Origin: an uncultured Collinsella sp.
GTDB taxonomy: Bacteria; Actinomycetota; Coriobacteriia; Coriobacteriales; Coriobacteriaceae
Length of the DNA: 12,253 nt
Reading direction: 5' to 3'
Assembly: GCA_900545995.1 (NCBI GenBank)
Contig: URBM01000054.1
Span: 1 to 12,253, forward strand
Part shown: positions 1-6,011 of the stretch, piece by piece
Layout: each line of letters starts with the position of its first letter
Position numbering within the stretch: position 1 is the stretch's first letter
Translations under genes and position numbers: made by a program
The notes under the pieces: model-generated
What the model was told of the DNA's origin: nothing
The model's database searches: none
What the model saw: only the letters and a program-made list of their open reading frames with translations

Positions 1-21
1 TCAGATGTGTATAAGAGACAG
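1..21. other. Nextera transposon adapter (sequencing artefact)
   Basis: The first 21 bases contain the complete 19-base Tn5 mosaic end used in Nextera libraries (AGATGTGTATAAGAGACAG at 3-21) preceded by TC, the last two bases before it in the Read-1 adapter. This is untrimmed adapter, not genomic DNA. It creates a false ATG at 7 whose translation begins MYKRQ, a known signature of adapter contamination in predicted proteins. Genomic sequence starts at base 22. Confidence 0.97.
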
Positions 22-372
22 CTCTTCGGCCTGTGCGCCGCCCTGCCCGTCTTTGTCTCCGTGACGCTCGGCCAGCCCGCCGTCAACTGGCTCCTCGAGG
101 TCATGCCTCAGTGGTTCCTCTCCGGCCTCACCCTCGCCGGCAAGATGCTCCCGGCCATCGGTATCGCCATGCTGCTCCGCTACATGCCCACCGGCAAGTA
201 CTTCCAGTACCTGCTCGTCGGCTTCTTCCTCTCGGCCTTCCTGAACGTGCCCATCATCGGCGCCGCCATCGTCGGCGTTGCCCTCGCGATCGCGTTCTAC
301 CAGCGTGCCGAGAGGGACACCGAGCTCGCCGCCCACGCTTCCGCAGACGCCTTCATCGGAGAGGATGAGTAA
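22..372 (+). CDS. PTS mannose/fructose/sorbose-family IIC component, 3' part
   Basis: This is the C-terminal part of a membrane-embedded sugar permease of the mannose-family phosphotransferase system (EIIC), which with IID forms the transport channel. Only about 116 residues remain because the contig begins inside the gene; full proteins have roughly 250-270. The visible sequence shows hydrophobic helices, the stretch GKMLPAIGIAMLLRYMP typical of the family, and a short acidic cytoplasmic tail ending IGEDE. The frame is open into the adapter, so the apparent ATG at 7 is artificial. The stop at 370-372 lies two bases before the IID start, and the IID ribosome-binding site lies inside this gene's end, so the two are translationally coupled. 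Family assignment is firm; sugar specificity cannot be read from this fragment. Confidence 0.9.
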   Translation, partial: LFGLCAALPVFVSVTLGQPAVNWLLEVMPQWFLSGLTLAGKMLPAIGIAMLLRYMPTGKYFQYLLVGFFLSAFLNVPIIGAAIVGVALAIAFYQRAERDTELAAHASADAFIGEDE

Positions 373-374
373 CC

Positions 375-1208
375 ATGGAAAACGAGAACATCACCGCCGT
401 CGCCGAGGGCAAGTCCTCCGGCTACAAGGTCACCAAGAAGGATCTGCGCAACGCGAACTGGCGCTGGCTCATGAGCGTGTGCACCTTCAACTACCAGACC
501 CAGCAGGGCGCCTCAGTCGCCTACGCCCTCTCGCCGGTCCTGAGGAAGATCTACACGAACGACGAGGACTATAAGCAAGCGCTCAACAACCACTTCCGCT
601 ACTACAATACCCAGCCTTGGCTCGCCGCCATCATCCTTGGCGCCTGCGTGGCCATGGAGGAACGCGACGGCCTAGCGGCGGCGGACGCCGTCCAAGACCT
701 GAAGATCGGCACCATGGGACCGCTCGCCGGCGTCGGCGACTCCCTGCTCATGACCATGATCCCGACCATCATGGGCTCCATCGCCGCCTACATGGCCATC
801 GAGGGCAACCCCGTGGGAGCCGGCATCTGGTTCGCGCTCATCCTGGCCATCTTCTGGGTCCGCATGCACGCCCTCGAGTTCGGCTACAAGCAGGGCGTGA
901 AGCTCGTCACCGACTTCAGCGAGAAGCTTCCCAACCTCACTGCCGCCGCCTCCGTGCTCGGCCTCACCGTGGTCGGCTGCCTCATCGCCTCGGTCATCGG
1001 CGTCACCTGCCCGATTAGCTTCAGCTTCGGCGACGTCTCGATGGAGATTCAGCCGCTGCTCGACAAGATCCTGCCTGCCATGATCCCCGCCGCCATCACG
1101 GGAAGCGCGTATTACCTTCTTACCAAGAAGAACGCGAGCATGACGGTCCTCATCCTCGTGGTGATCGTCCTCGCGATGGTCGCCTCCGCCGCTGGCATCC
1201 TCGCTTAG
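375..1208 (+). CDS. PTS mannose/fructose/sorbose-family IID component
   Basis: A 277-residue EIID membrane component that pairs with IIC to translocate a sugar phosphorylated by IIA/IIB. Length is normal for the family. The N-terminal cytoplasmic region contains family-typical TKKDLRNANWRWLMSVCTFNYQ (shortened here to TKKDLRNANWRW, about residues 20-31), then a central GTMGPLAGVGDSL motif (about 112-124), then hydrophobic segments near 127-160, 190-215 and at the C-terminus (about 255-277). The start is supported by GGAGAGG seven to nine bases upstream, inside the IIC gene. It is followed after 26 bases by IIA. IIB is not in the window and presumably lies upstream of the contig edge. Confidence 0.95.
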   Translation: MENENITAVAEGKSSGYKVTKKDLRNANWRWLMSVCTFNYQTQQGASVAYALSPVLRKIYTNDEDYKQALNNHFRYYNTQPWLAAIILGACVAMEERDGLAAADAVQDLKIGTMGPLAGVGDSLLMTMIPTIMGSIAAYMAIEGNPVGAGIWFALILAIFWVRMHALEFGYKQGVKLVTDFSEKLPNLTAAASVLGLTVVGCLIASVIGVTCPISFSFGDVSMEIQPLLDKILPAMIPAAITGSAYYLLTKKNASMTVLILVVIVLAMVASAAGILA

Positions 1209-1234
1209 CTTCGACCCAAGAGATTGGTGAATCA

Positions 1235-1633
1235 ATGAGAAAGATAGTTGTGGCGAGCCATTCCCTTCTCGCCCAGGGCTTCAAGGACACCCTCGAGTTC
1301 CTTACGGGTAAGAGCGACGCCGTCAACGCCGTGTGCGCCTACGTGAACGACAACGGCGAGGGGCTCGACGCGGCGGTCGAGGCGGCTCTTTCGGGCACTG
1401 ACGAGGTCGTCGTCCTCACCGACGCGCTCGGCGGCAGCGTGAACCAGCGCTTCTCCCGCTTCGCCTCCGACCGGATCCACGTGATCGCGGGTGTCAACCT
1501 CCCGCTCGCCATGACGGTCGCGCTCGCGCGCCCCGACGAGAAGCTCGACTTCGACGCCCTCGTCGACGAGGCGCGCCAGCAGATCGTCTACGTGAACGGT
1601 GCCAGTTCCGCCGAGTGCGAAGACGACGAATAG
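1235..1633 (+). CDS. PTS mannose/fructose/sorbose-family IIA component
   Basis: A 132-residue cytoplasmic phosphocarrier of the mannose-family IIA fold. It accepts phosphate from HPr on a histidine and passes it to IIB. The active histidine is almost certainly H9 in MRKIVVASHSLLAQG, matching the position of the phosphorylated His near the N-terminus of known IIA-Man domains. The second conserved element VVVLTDALGGSVNQ (about residues 58-71) follows, and the acidic tail ends CEDDE. It is a free-standing IIA rather than an IIAB fusion, so IIB must be a separate gene outside the window. The Shine-Dalgarno is modest (AGAGATTGG). The GH172 gene begins 12 bases after its stop, which makes them one transcript. 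Confidence 0.93.
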   Translation: MRKIVVASHSLLAQGFKDTLEFLTGKSDAVNAVCAYVNDNGEGLDAAVEAALSGTDEVVVLTDALGGSVNQRFSRFASDRIHVIAGVNLPLAMTVALARPDEKLDFDALVDEARQQIVYVNGASSAECEDDE

Positions 1634-1645
1634 AGGAGGTCGACG

Positions 1646-2770
1646 ATGAGAGAGTTCCTTAAGGACGTGTGGATGCACGGCGGTGAGGAAAGCCGCGCCA
1701 TCACCCCCGAGAACATCACGGGCGAGAAGGGCCGTGCCGCCATGTCGGCCAGCCACCTCGGCGTCGGCCGCAAGGGCTCGTGCTGCGTGCCCCTTGAGTC
1801 CGGCGAGACCATCACGCTCGCGGACATCGAGGGCCCCGGCATCATCCGCCACATCTGGATGACCGTCCCCGACAAGACCGCCGCCGGCAGCTTCGTCATG
1901 CGCGACCTCGTGCTGCGCTTCTACTGGGACGACGAGGAGACCCCCTCGGTCGAGTGCCCTGTCGGCGACTTCTTCTGCAACGGCTTCGGTGAGCGCGCCA
2001 TCGTCAACTCGATGCCCATCTGCGTGAACCCGACGGGCGGCATGAACTGCTACTTCGAGATGCCTTTCAGGAAGCACGCCAAGGTCACGCTTACGAGCGA
2101 GCACCCCGGGTTCATTAAGTACATCTTCTACACGTTCAACTACGCGCTCACCGACGTGCCGGACGACGCCATGTACTTCCACGCCCGTTTTAACCGCGAG
2201 CGCAGCACCCGCAGGGGCGTCGACTACACCGTGCTCGACGGCGTGCGCGGTAAGGGCTACTACGTCGGCACCTACATGGCCCTGTGCGCCCTGGAGCGCT
2301 ATTGGTGGGGCGAGGGCGAGATGAAGTTCTTCCTCGACGGCGACGAGGAGTTCCCCACGGTCACCTCGACGGGAGCCGAGGACTACTTCGGCGGTGCCTG
2401 GGCCTTCCTCGACAGGCCGCCCCACGCGCTGCCCGAGGCGCAGTGCTTCAACACGCTGTTCGCCGGCTACCCGTACCGCTCGACGCGCGACGCCACGCGC
2501 GACCGCTTCAGCGCGGGCAAGCCGAACCCGAACCCGATGCTCGCGACCAACGACGACGCGCTGCCCAGGCATGGCCTCTACAGGTGGCACCTTCCCGACC
2601 CGATCTCGTTCAAGGAGGACCTGCGCGTGACGTTCCAGGACCTCGGCAACGACGACATCAAGCTCTACGAGCGCGAGGACGACATCTCCACCGTCGCCTA
2701 CTGGTACCAAAGCGAGCCGCACGCCGTGCTCGCCCCGTTTGCCGCAAGGCAGGACCGCGTGCCCAGGTAG
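1646..2770 (+). CDS. DUF2961 / GH172-family glycoside hydrolase
   Basis: A 374-residue DUF2961 protein, now glycoside hydrolase family GH172, whose characterised members act on alpha-fructofuranosides/difructose dianhydride I or on D-arabinofuranosides. Visible family motifs are GPGIIRHIWMT (about 63-73), the GDFFCNGFG segment (about 107-115), WWGEGEMKFFLDGD (about 220-233) and STGAEDYFGGAW (about 241-252). The acidic residues E223/E225 and E245 have the approximate spacing of the two catalytic glutamates reported in the family; I infer they are catalytic. There is no signal peptide, so it works in the cytoplasm, presumably on what the upstream PTS imports. AGAGGAGGT six bases before ATG fixes the start. 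The neighbouring fructokinase favours a fructose-type over an arabinose-type substrate. Confidence 0.9.
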   Translation: MREFLKDVWMHGGEESRAITPENITGEKGRAAMSASHLGVGRKGSCCVPLESGETITLADIEGPGIIRHIWMTVPDKTAAGSFVMRDLVLRFYWDDEETPSVECPVGDFFCNGFGERAIVNSMPICVNPTGGMNCYFEMPFRKHAKVTLTSEHPGFIKYIFYTFNYALTDVPDDAMYFHARFNRERSTRRGVDYTVLDGVRGKGYYVGTYMALCALERYWWGEGEMKFFLDGDEEFPTVTSTGAEDYFGGAWAFLDRPPHALPEAQCFNTLFAGYPYRSTRDATRDRFSAGKPNPNPMLATNDDALPRHGLYRWHLPDPISFKEDLRVTFQDLGNDDIKLYEREDDISTVAYWYQSEPHAVLAPFAARQDRVPR

Positions 2771-2797
2771 GGTCGCCTCGAAACAAGCCAACGTTAT

Positions 2798-2831
2798 GGG
2801 CGCCCGCGGTTGACCATGACTGCGGGCGTCC
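2798..2831 (+). terminator. Intra-operon hairpin between GH172 and ROK genes
   Basis: GGGCGCCCGC (2798-2807) can pair with GCGGGCGTCC (2822-2831) with a single G.U pair and a 14-base loop. It is followed only by CCTTTGT, so termination would be leaky. It sits seven bases before the ROK Shine-Dalgarno AAGGAGG (2838-2844). It may be a partial terminator or mRNA-stabilising stem that lowers kinase expression relative to the PTS. Confidence 0.5.
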
Positions 2832-2849
2832 CTTTGTAAGGAGGATCAC

Positions 2850-3734
2850 ATGAGCGAAAAGCAAATGAGGCTCGGCGCCCTCGAGGCCGGCGGGACCAAG
2901 ATGGTCTGTGCCGTGGTGTCCGGCGACGGCGAGGTCCTCGACCGTATGGAGACCCCGACGCTTATGCCCGCCGAGACCGTCCCACAAATGGTCGAGTGGT
3001 TCACCGCCCGTGATGTGAACGCGTTGGGCATCGGCGCCTTCGGCCCGACCTGCGTCGACCCCAACGATGAGCGCTACGGTTCCATCCTTCAGACGCCCAA
3101 GCTCGCGTGGCGAGGCTATGGTCTTCGCGCCGCGTTCGCCGACGCCCTCGGGATTCCGGTGGCCTACGACACGGACGTGAACGTTGCCTGCCTCGGCGAA
3201 GTAGTCTTCGGCTGCTGCAAGGGGCTCGAGGACGCCGTCTACGTGACCATCGGCACCGGCGTGGGCGCGGGCGTCATGTGCGCGGGCAGGCTCCTTCACG
3301 GCATGCTGCACCCCGAGGCCGGCCACATGCTGGTAAGGACCCGTCCCACCGAGGAGGGACGCTGCGTCTGCCCGAGCCACGCGAGCTGTCTCGAGGGCCT
3401 CGCCTCCGGCCCCGCCATCGCCGCGCGCTGGGGAAAGCCCGCGGCCGAGCTCGCGGACAACGCTGAGGTGTGGGCGCTCGAGGGGGATTATCTGGGGCAG
3501 ATGTGCGCGAACCTCGTGCTCATGTACTCGCCTCGCCGCATCGTCCTCGGCGGCGGCGTGATGCACCAGGAGCAGCTCTACGGCATCGTCCGCAAGAAGA
3601 CCCTCGAATATCTGGGTGGCTACATCCAGACCGCCGAGCTTAAGGACATGGAGAGCTACATCTGCGCCCCGGGCTGCGGCGGCGACCAAGGAATCCTCGG
3701 CGCGGCCGAGCTGGCAAGAAGGGCGCTCGCGTAA
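2850..3734 (+). CDS. ROK-family sugar kinase, probable fructokinase
   Basis: A 294-residue cytoplasmic ROK kinase that most resembles bacterial fructokinases (ScrK/YdhR/GmuE type), which make fructose 6-phosphate from fructose and ATP. The phosphate-binding motif is LEAGGTK (11-17), with the fructokinase-like E in place of the usual D. Other motifs are GAFGPTCVD (62-70), the catalytic aspartate D109 in YDTDVN, TIGTGVGAG (133-141), and a zinc site formed by H159 of HPEAGH with C172, C174 and C180 of CVCPSHASC. LEGLASGPAI (181-190) follows, as in fructokinases. AAGGAGGA just upstream supports the start. It is the last gene of the operon. Specificity for fructose is inferred from motif similarity. 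Confidence 0.92.
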   Translation: MSEKQMRLGALEAGGTKMVCAVVSGDGEVLDRMETPTLMPAETVPQMVEWFTARDVNALGIGAFGPTCVDPNDERYGSILQTPKLAWRGYGLRAAFADALGIPVAYDTDVNVACLGEVVFGCCKGLEDAVYVTIGTGVGAGVMCAGRLLHGMLHPEAGHMLVRTRPTEEGRCVCPSHASCLEGLASGPAIAARWGKPAAELADNAEVWALEGDYLGQMCANLVLMYSPRRIVLGGGVMHQEQLYGIVRKKTLEYLGGYIQTAELKDMESYICAPGCGGDQGILGAAELARRALA

Positions 3735-3766
3735 CTTGCGCTCTCTCCGCCATACAACGCGTTAAG

Positions 3767-3816
3767 AAAAGACGAGCGCTTCTTGCCAATTGAGCGGCAA
3801 GAAGTGCTCGTCTTTT
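3767..3816 (+). terminator. Strong rho-independent terminator, bidirectional
   Basis: A 21-base stem (3767-3787 with 3796-3816) with one G.U pair and an 8-base loop, flanked by AAAA on the left and TTTT on the right. It lies 32 bases after the ROK stop and 14 bases beyond the stop of the leftward methyltransferase gene (3830), so it can end both converging transcripts. Confidence 0.95.
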
Positions 3817-3829
3817 GCATTTTTGTCTC

Positions 3830-4660
3830 TCAAAATCTTATTTTCACGATTTGCATTTTCATCCCGTTGTCACCGACCCTTGCGAGAAACCGGAAAAAGC
3901 CGCTGACAGAAGGGTCTCTCAAATCGTTATAACCCAGCATATAGCCGCGACTTGTGACCTGCAGACGGCTGTCCCACGTGCCGATTTCCTTGGCGGCATC
4001 CGAAACCGCAAAATATGCCCCCACATCCTTGATTTTTGCAGTCTTAAGCCATGTTTTTGCGATCATCTTTACTGCTGTCCGATTGGCAGCATCAAAGACC
4101 AGCACACCGCCGGGGAAAGCGTCCGCCATCTCCCGCACCAGTTCCCGGACCTGCTGGGTCAGAAAGTAATAGAACACCCCGGAGGCAAAGAACACCGCCC
4201 CGCCGGAGGCATCGATTTTGCTAAACCATGTGGTGTCTTTCAGGTCGCAGGGGATATTTTGTTCTCGATCCCCGGCGGGCAGTAGCTGCTGCCGCAAGGC
4301 AATCACATCCGGGAAGTCCAGATTGTAAATCTTGCATCTACCGTTGTCGCAGGTTCTGCCGGTGTTGTCCAGTCCGCAGCCCAGATTGACCACCGCCGCA
4401 TTGGGGTGGCCTTTCAGGTAATCCTGTACCTCGAAAGCAAGATCACCCTGCCGCATTGCCACCTCCAGCGCACCAAAGCGCTGTATCAGGCTGCGGGAGT
4501 TTTTCTCTGCCTTTGAAAAGTCGTAGTCGATCTGGTCGAGCAGACGAACCGCTGTTTCATCCCTGTAAAGGTTCGGGTACAGCTCCGTACACAGCTTCCG
4601 GGAATACAGCGGGAGGATCAGCGTCTCCTGCACGGTGTTTTTTTCGATTTTACATTTCAT
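3830..4660 (-). CDS. Class I SAM-dependent methyltransferase, LCM/O-methyltransferase type
   Basis: A 276-residue methyltransferase resembling the leucine-carboxyl-methyltransferase-like family (COG3315, O-methyltransferases linked to polyketide-type products). The SAM-binding glycine motif is VNLGCGLDNTG (91-101), followed by the acidic-loop region YNLDFPDVIALRQQLLP (about 112-128). An N-terminal LILPLYSRKLCTELYP segment matches the usual substrate-side helix. The frame is open further upstream, but ATG at 4660 is chosen because GAGGAAGGA lies just before it and because family similarity starts there. It is last in a leftward three-gene set, 67 bases after the broken methyltransferase. GC is visibly lower than in flanking genes, suggesting transfer. 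Natural substrate unknown. Confidence 0.87.
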   Translation of the reverse strand: MKCKIEKNTVQETLILPLYSRKLCTELYPNLYRDETAVRLLDQIDYDFSKAEKNSRSLIQRFGALEVAMRQGDLAFEVQDYLKGHPNAAVVNLGCGLDNTGRTCDNGRCKIYNLDFPDVIALRQQLLPAGDREQNIPCDLKDTTWFSKIDASGGAVFFASGVFYYFLTQQVRELVREMADAFPGGVLVFDAANRTAVKMIAKTWLKTAKIKDVGAYFAVSDAAKEIGTWDSRLQVTSRGYMLGYNDLRDPSVSGFFRFLARVGDNGMKMQIVKIRF

Positions 4661-4671
4661 AGGTTCCTTCC

Positions 4672-4764
4672 TCAGTGAATAAAAACTGTCGTAATTGCCG
4701 CCAGCACAGCCGCTATGGCCGTCATGCCTATCGCCATGTGCGGGATGGATGCAAAAATGCCCGC
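4672..4764 (-). pseudogene. Tail of a lost membrane protein
   Basis: In a third minus-strand frame, the bases before the LCM-type gene encode a strongly hydrophobic stretch reading IFASIPHMAIGMTAIAAV and then LAAITTVFIH before a TGA at 4674-4672. This looks like the last transmembrane helix of an integral membrane protein. No start or upstream body remains: it abuts the truncated methyltransferase. I infer that a deletion or template switch joined the methyltransferase front to this tail. The alternative is a chance hydrophobic frame, so confidence is low. Confidence 0.35.
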
Positions 4765-5093
4765 ATGGCGTCCTCAAACGCCATATCCGCCACACTGCCT
4801 TGCAGAACGGCGCAACGCCCCTCCTGAATTGCAGTTCGGTTGAGCTTTCTAGTCTTCTCCACGCTGACGGGCGAATAGTCGATGCCCTTGACGACGCCAT
4901 GCGGGCATTTTTTCAGCAGCCGTTTTATGTTCGCCCCGCCGCCGCAGCCGCAATCCAGCACCTTGGCATTTGGCGCAAGTCGTAGAAATCGAAGTCCCCA
5001 TCGCGCCACAGGGCTGTGGCCCAGATTCATCATGGCAACCATAAGTTTTCCGCCGAGTCCCACGGGCTTGCGGGTGTTTTCAAAGAACGACAT
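4728..5093 (-). pseudogene. Truncated class I SAM-dependent methyltransferase
   Basis: The protein starts MSFFENTRKPVGLGGKLMV, the typical N-terminus of small (about 200-210 residue) class I methyltransferases of Firmicutes. It carries SAM motif I VLDCGCGGGAN (45-55) and motif II GIDYSPVSVEKTRKLN (about 70-85). After QGSVADMAFED (98-108) the family normally continues with a substrate half of about 100 residues. Here it is replaced by AMRAFLHPSRTWR and a stop. The break coincides with one arm of an inverted repeat. ATG at 5093 has GGAGAGG upstream and overlaps the end of the preceding methyltransferase by 14 bases, so it was translationally coupled. It lacks the catalytic half and is presumably inactive. 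Confidence 0.8.
4753..4912. repeat. Inverted repeat pair, 24 of 25 bases
   Basis: Bases 4753-4777 are the reverse complement of 4888-4912 with one mismatch (4773/4892); 20 of these bases (4753-4772 and 4893-4912) match perfectly. The right arm is genuine methyltransferase coding sequence for the KCPHGVVK segment. The left arm lies exactly where the methyltransferase homology ends. The arms are separated by 110 bases. This looks like an inverted copy made by template switching at the deletion junction. Confidence 0.85.
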
Positions 5094-5709
5094 CTGGCCT
5101 CTCCGATTTCGTGCATTCCGCATAGGTCAACGGGAACGAGGCCTTCAGCACCGCGCTTTTCTGCACCGCCCAGCCGTTTTGACGCAGGAAACGTAGGTAT
5201 TCCTCGCTTGTCCACCTGCTGTGGAGGGGGAATCCCGCCATACTCATGAAAAGGGCTTTTGCCTTGCCGGAAACCGAGCTTCCCGCATGGGTGAAGGTTG
5301 GCGCGATGAGCACGCCGTCGTCCTTCAGCACCCGCCCGATTTCTTGCAGGGCCTTTTCCGGATGCGGCACTATGTGAAGCGCGTTGGACGCGATCACCAC
5401 TTCGAAGGACTTCTGTGCATAGGGCAGGCGGAACATATCTTGTACGGAAAAGTGCAGCTTTGCGGATTGATTGCCCCGTTTCGCTTCAAGGATCATCTTT
5501 GCAGAAGCGTCCGTAGCCTCGATGTGCGCCGCCGCATTCACGATGCTCTTTGCGATAAGCCCCGTGCCGGTGGCAACCTCCAGCACGGTTTTTGCTCTCA
5601 CCACCGGCCTGATCAGCTCATACATCTTCTCATACGCCGCCCGGTCCTTTCGCATGAAACGGTCGTACCGACCGGCATTCTTGTCCCAGAAGCCCTTGCG
5701 TTCGTGCAT
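5080..5709 (-). CDS. Class I SAM-dependent methyltransferase
   Basis: A complete 209-residue methyltransferase. Motif I is VLEVATGTGL (42-51), the ribose-binding acidic residue is D67 in IEATDAS, DMFRLPY (91-97) is the adenine-side motif, and SNALHIVPHPEKALQEIGRVLKDDG (about 108-132, quoted only in part) is the usual motif IV/post-III region. The Ubie/Methyltransf_11 type is clear, but the acceptor substrate cannot be told. ATG at 5709 has GGGGCGA upstream. It is first in the leftward methyltransferase set, and its end overlaps the next start by 14 bases. Its promoter region carries a palindromic operator candidate. GC and codon use are lower than in the sugar operon, consistent with import from a Firmicutes-like donor. 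Confidence 0.9.
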   Translation of the reverse strand: MHERKGFWDKNAGRYDRFMRKDRAAYEKMYELIRPVVRAKTVLEVATGTGLIAKSIVNAAAHIEATDASAKMILEAKRGNQSAKLHFSVQDMFRLPYAQKSFEVVIASNALHIVPHPEKALQEIGRVLKDDGVLIAPTFTHAGSSVSGKAKALFMSMAGFPLHSRWTSEEYLRFLRQNGWAVQKSAVLKASFPLTYAECTKSERPDVVL

Positions 5710-5725
5710 GGCTATCGCCCCAAAC

Positions 5726-5743
5726 AGTTAGAGCTATCTAACT
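5726..5743 (-). promoter_or_regulatory. Palindromic operator candidate before methyltransferase operon
   Basis: AGTTAGA (5726-5732) and TCTAACT (5737-5743) are perfect 7-base inverted arms around GCTA, 16 bases upstream of the methyltransferase ATG. Read leftward, TATAGT overlaps its edge and could be a -10 element. The size and AT-rich arms fit a MarR/TetR-type dimer site, but no regulator gene is adjacent, so the assignment is inference. Confidence 0.5.
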
Positions 5744-5767
5744 ATAACACACGAATCATGCAGTAAG

Positions 5768-5783
5768 ATAAGGCTAACCTTAT
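5768..5783. promoter_or_regulatory. Second inverted repeat upstream of methyltransferase operon
   Basis: ATAAGG (5768-5773), CTAA, CCTTAT (5778-5783) form a perfect short palindrome 25 bases further upstream of the first operator candidate. It also contains a CTAA core. It could be a second operator or part of the -35 region. Confidence 0.35.
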
Positions 5784-5804
5784 TCTTGGCTAAGACGCAT
5801 CTCT

Positions 5805-5884
5805 CCGACCCTTTGAATCACCCCTTTTCACGCCACCCGCTACGAACCCCGGTGGAAACCAGGGAGTGATTAAAGGAGCGTCGG
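5805..5884. other. Long imperfect hairpin in intergenic DNA
   Basis: CCGAC then CCTTTGAATCAC (5805-5821) pairs with GTGATTAAAGG then GTCGG (5866-5884), with a one-base and a three-base bulge. Inside the loop, CCACC and GGTGG (within 5830-5856) form a second stem. No gene is visible from 5784 to 6351. Such a structure could be an RNA element, a protein-binding site or a remnant mobile-element end; nothing decides between them. Confidence 0.45.
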
Positions 5885-5888
5885 TTTT

Positions 5889-5957
5889 GCGAATCAATTG
5901 AGTCATTCCCGAAATCGCGAATCAAGGGCCTGATTCGCCCAAATTGCGCACGAATCA
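5889..5957. repeat. Spaced CGAATCA repeats
   Basis: GCGAATCA occurs at 5889-5896 and 5917-5924, and CGAATCA at 5951-5957, with an inverted copy TGATTCG at 5931-5937 that forms a 7-base palindrome with the second copy. Spacing is 28 and 33 bases, and the interstitial sequence (CCGAAAT / CCAAATT) is partly conserved, so this looks like two to three degenerate tandem units. Confidence 0.5.
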
Positions 5958-6011
5958 GCCCCTAGGCGGTACGACGCGACACGCATCGACAACACTCGGA
6001 CTGGATTAGTC

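Noticed and set aside
1232..2791. A 519-codon open frame on the minus strand opposite the IIA and GH172 genes
   Set aside because: It is a mirror of GC-rich coding sequence, with low-complexity V/A/R/E-rich translation and no family motif; the plus strand holds clear families.
2658..3689. A 343-codon minus-strand open frame opposite the kinase gene
   Set aside because: Same reason: an antisense shadow of the ROK gene, without motif or ribosome site.
4661..4900. An 80-residue N-terminal extension of the LCM-type methyltransferase
   Set aside because: The extension (MASSRASTIRPSAWRR...) is read out of frame through the broken methyltransferase and has no family similarity; ATG 4660 has a good ribosome site.
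5889..5957. Possible CRISPR array in the CGAATCA repeats
   Set aside because: Repeats are only 7-8 bases, spacing is uneven, the interstitial sequence is partly conserved rather than unique, and no cas gene is present.
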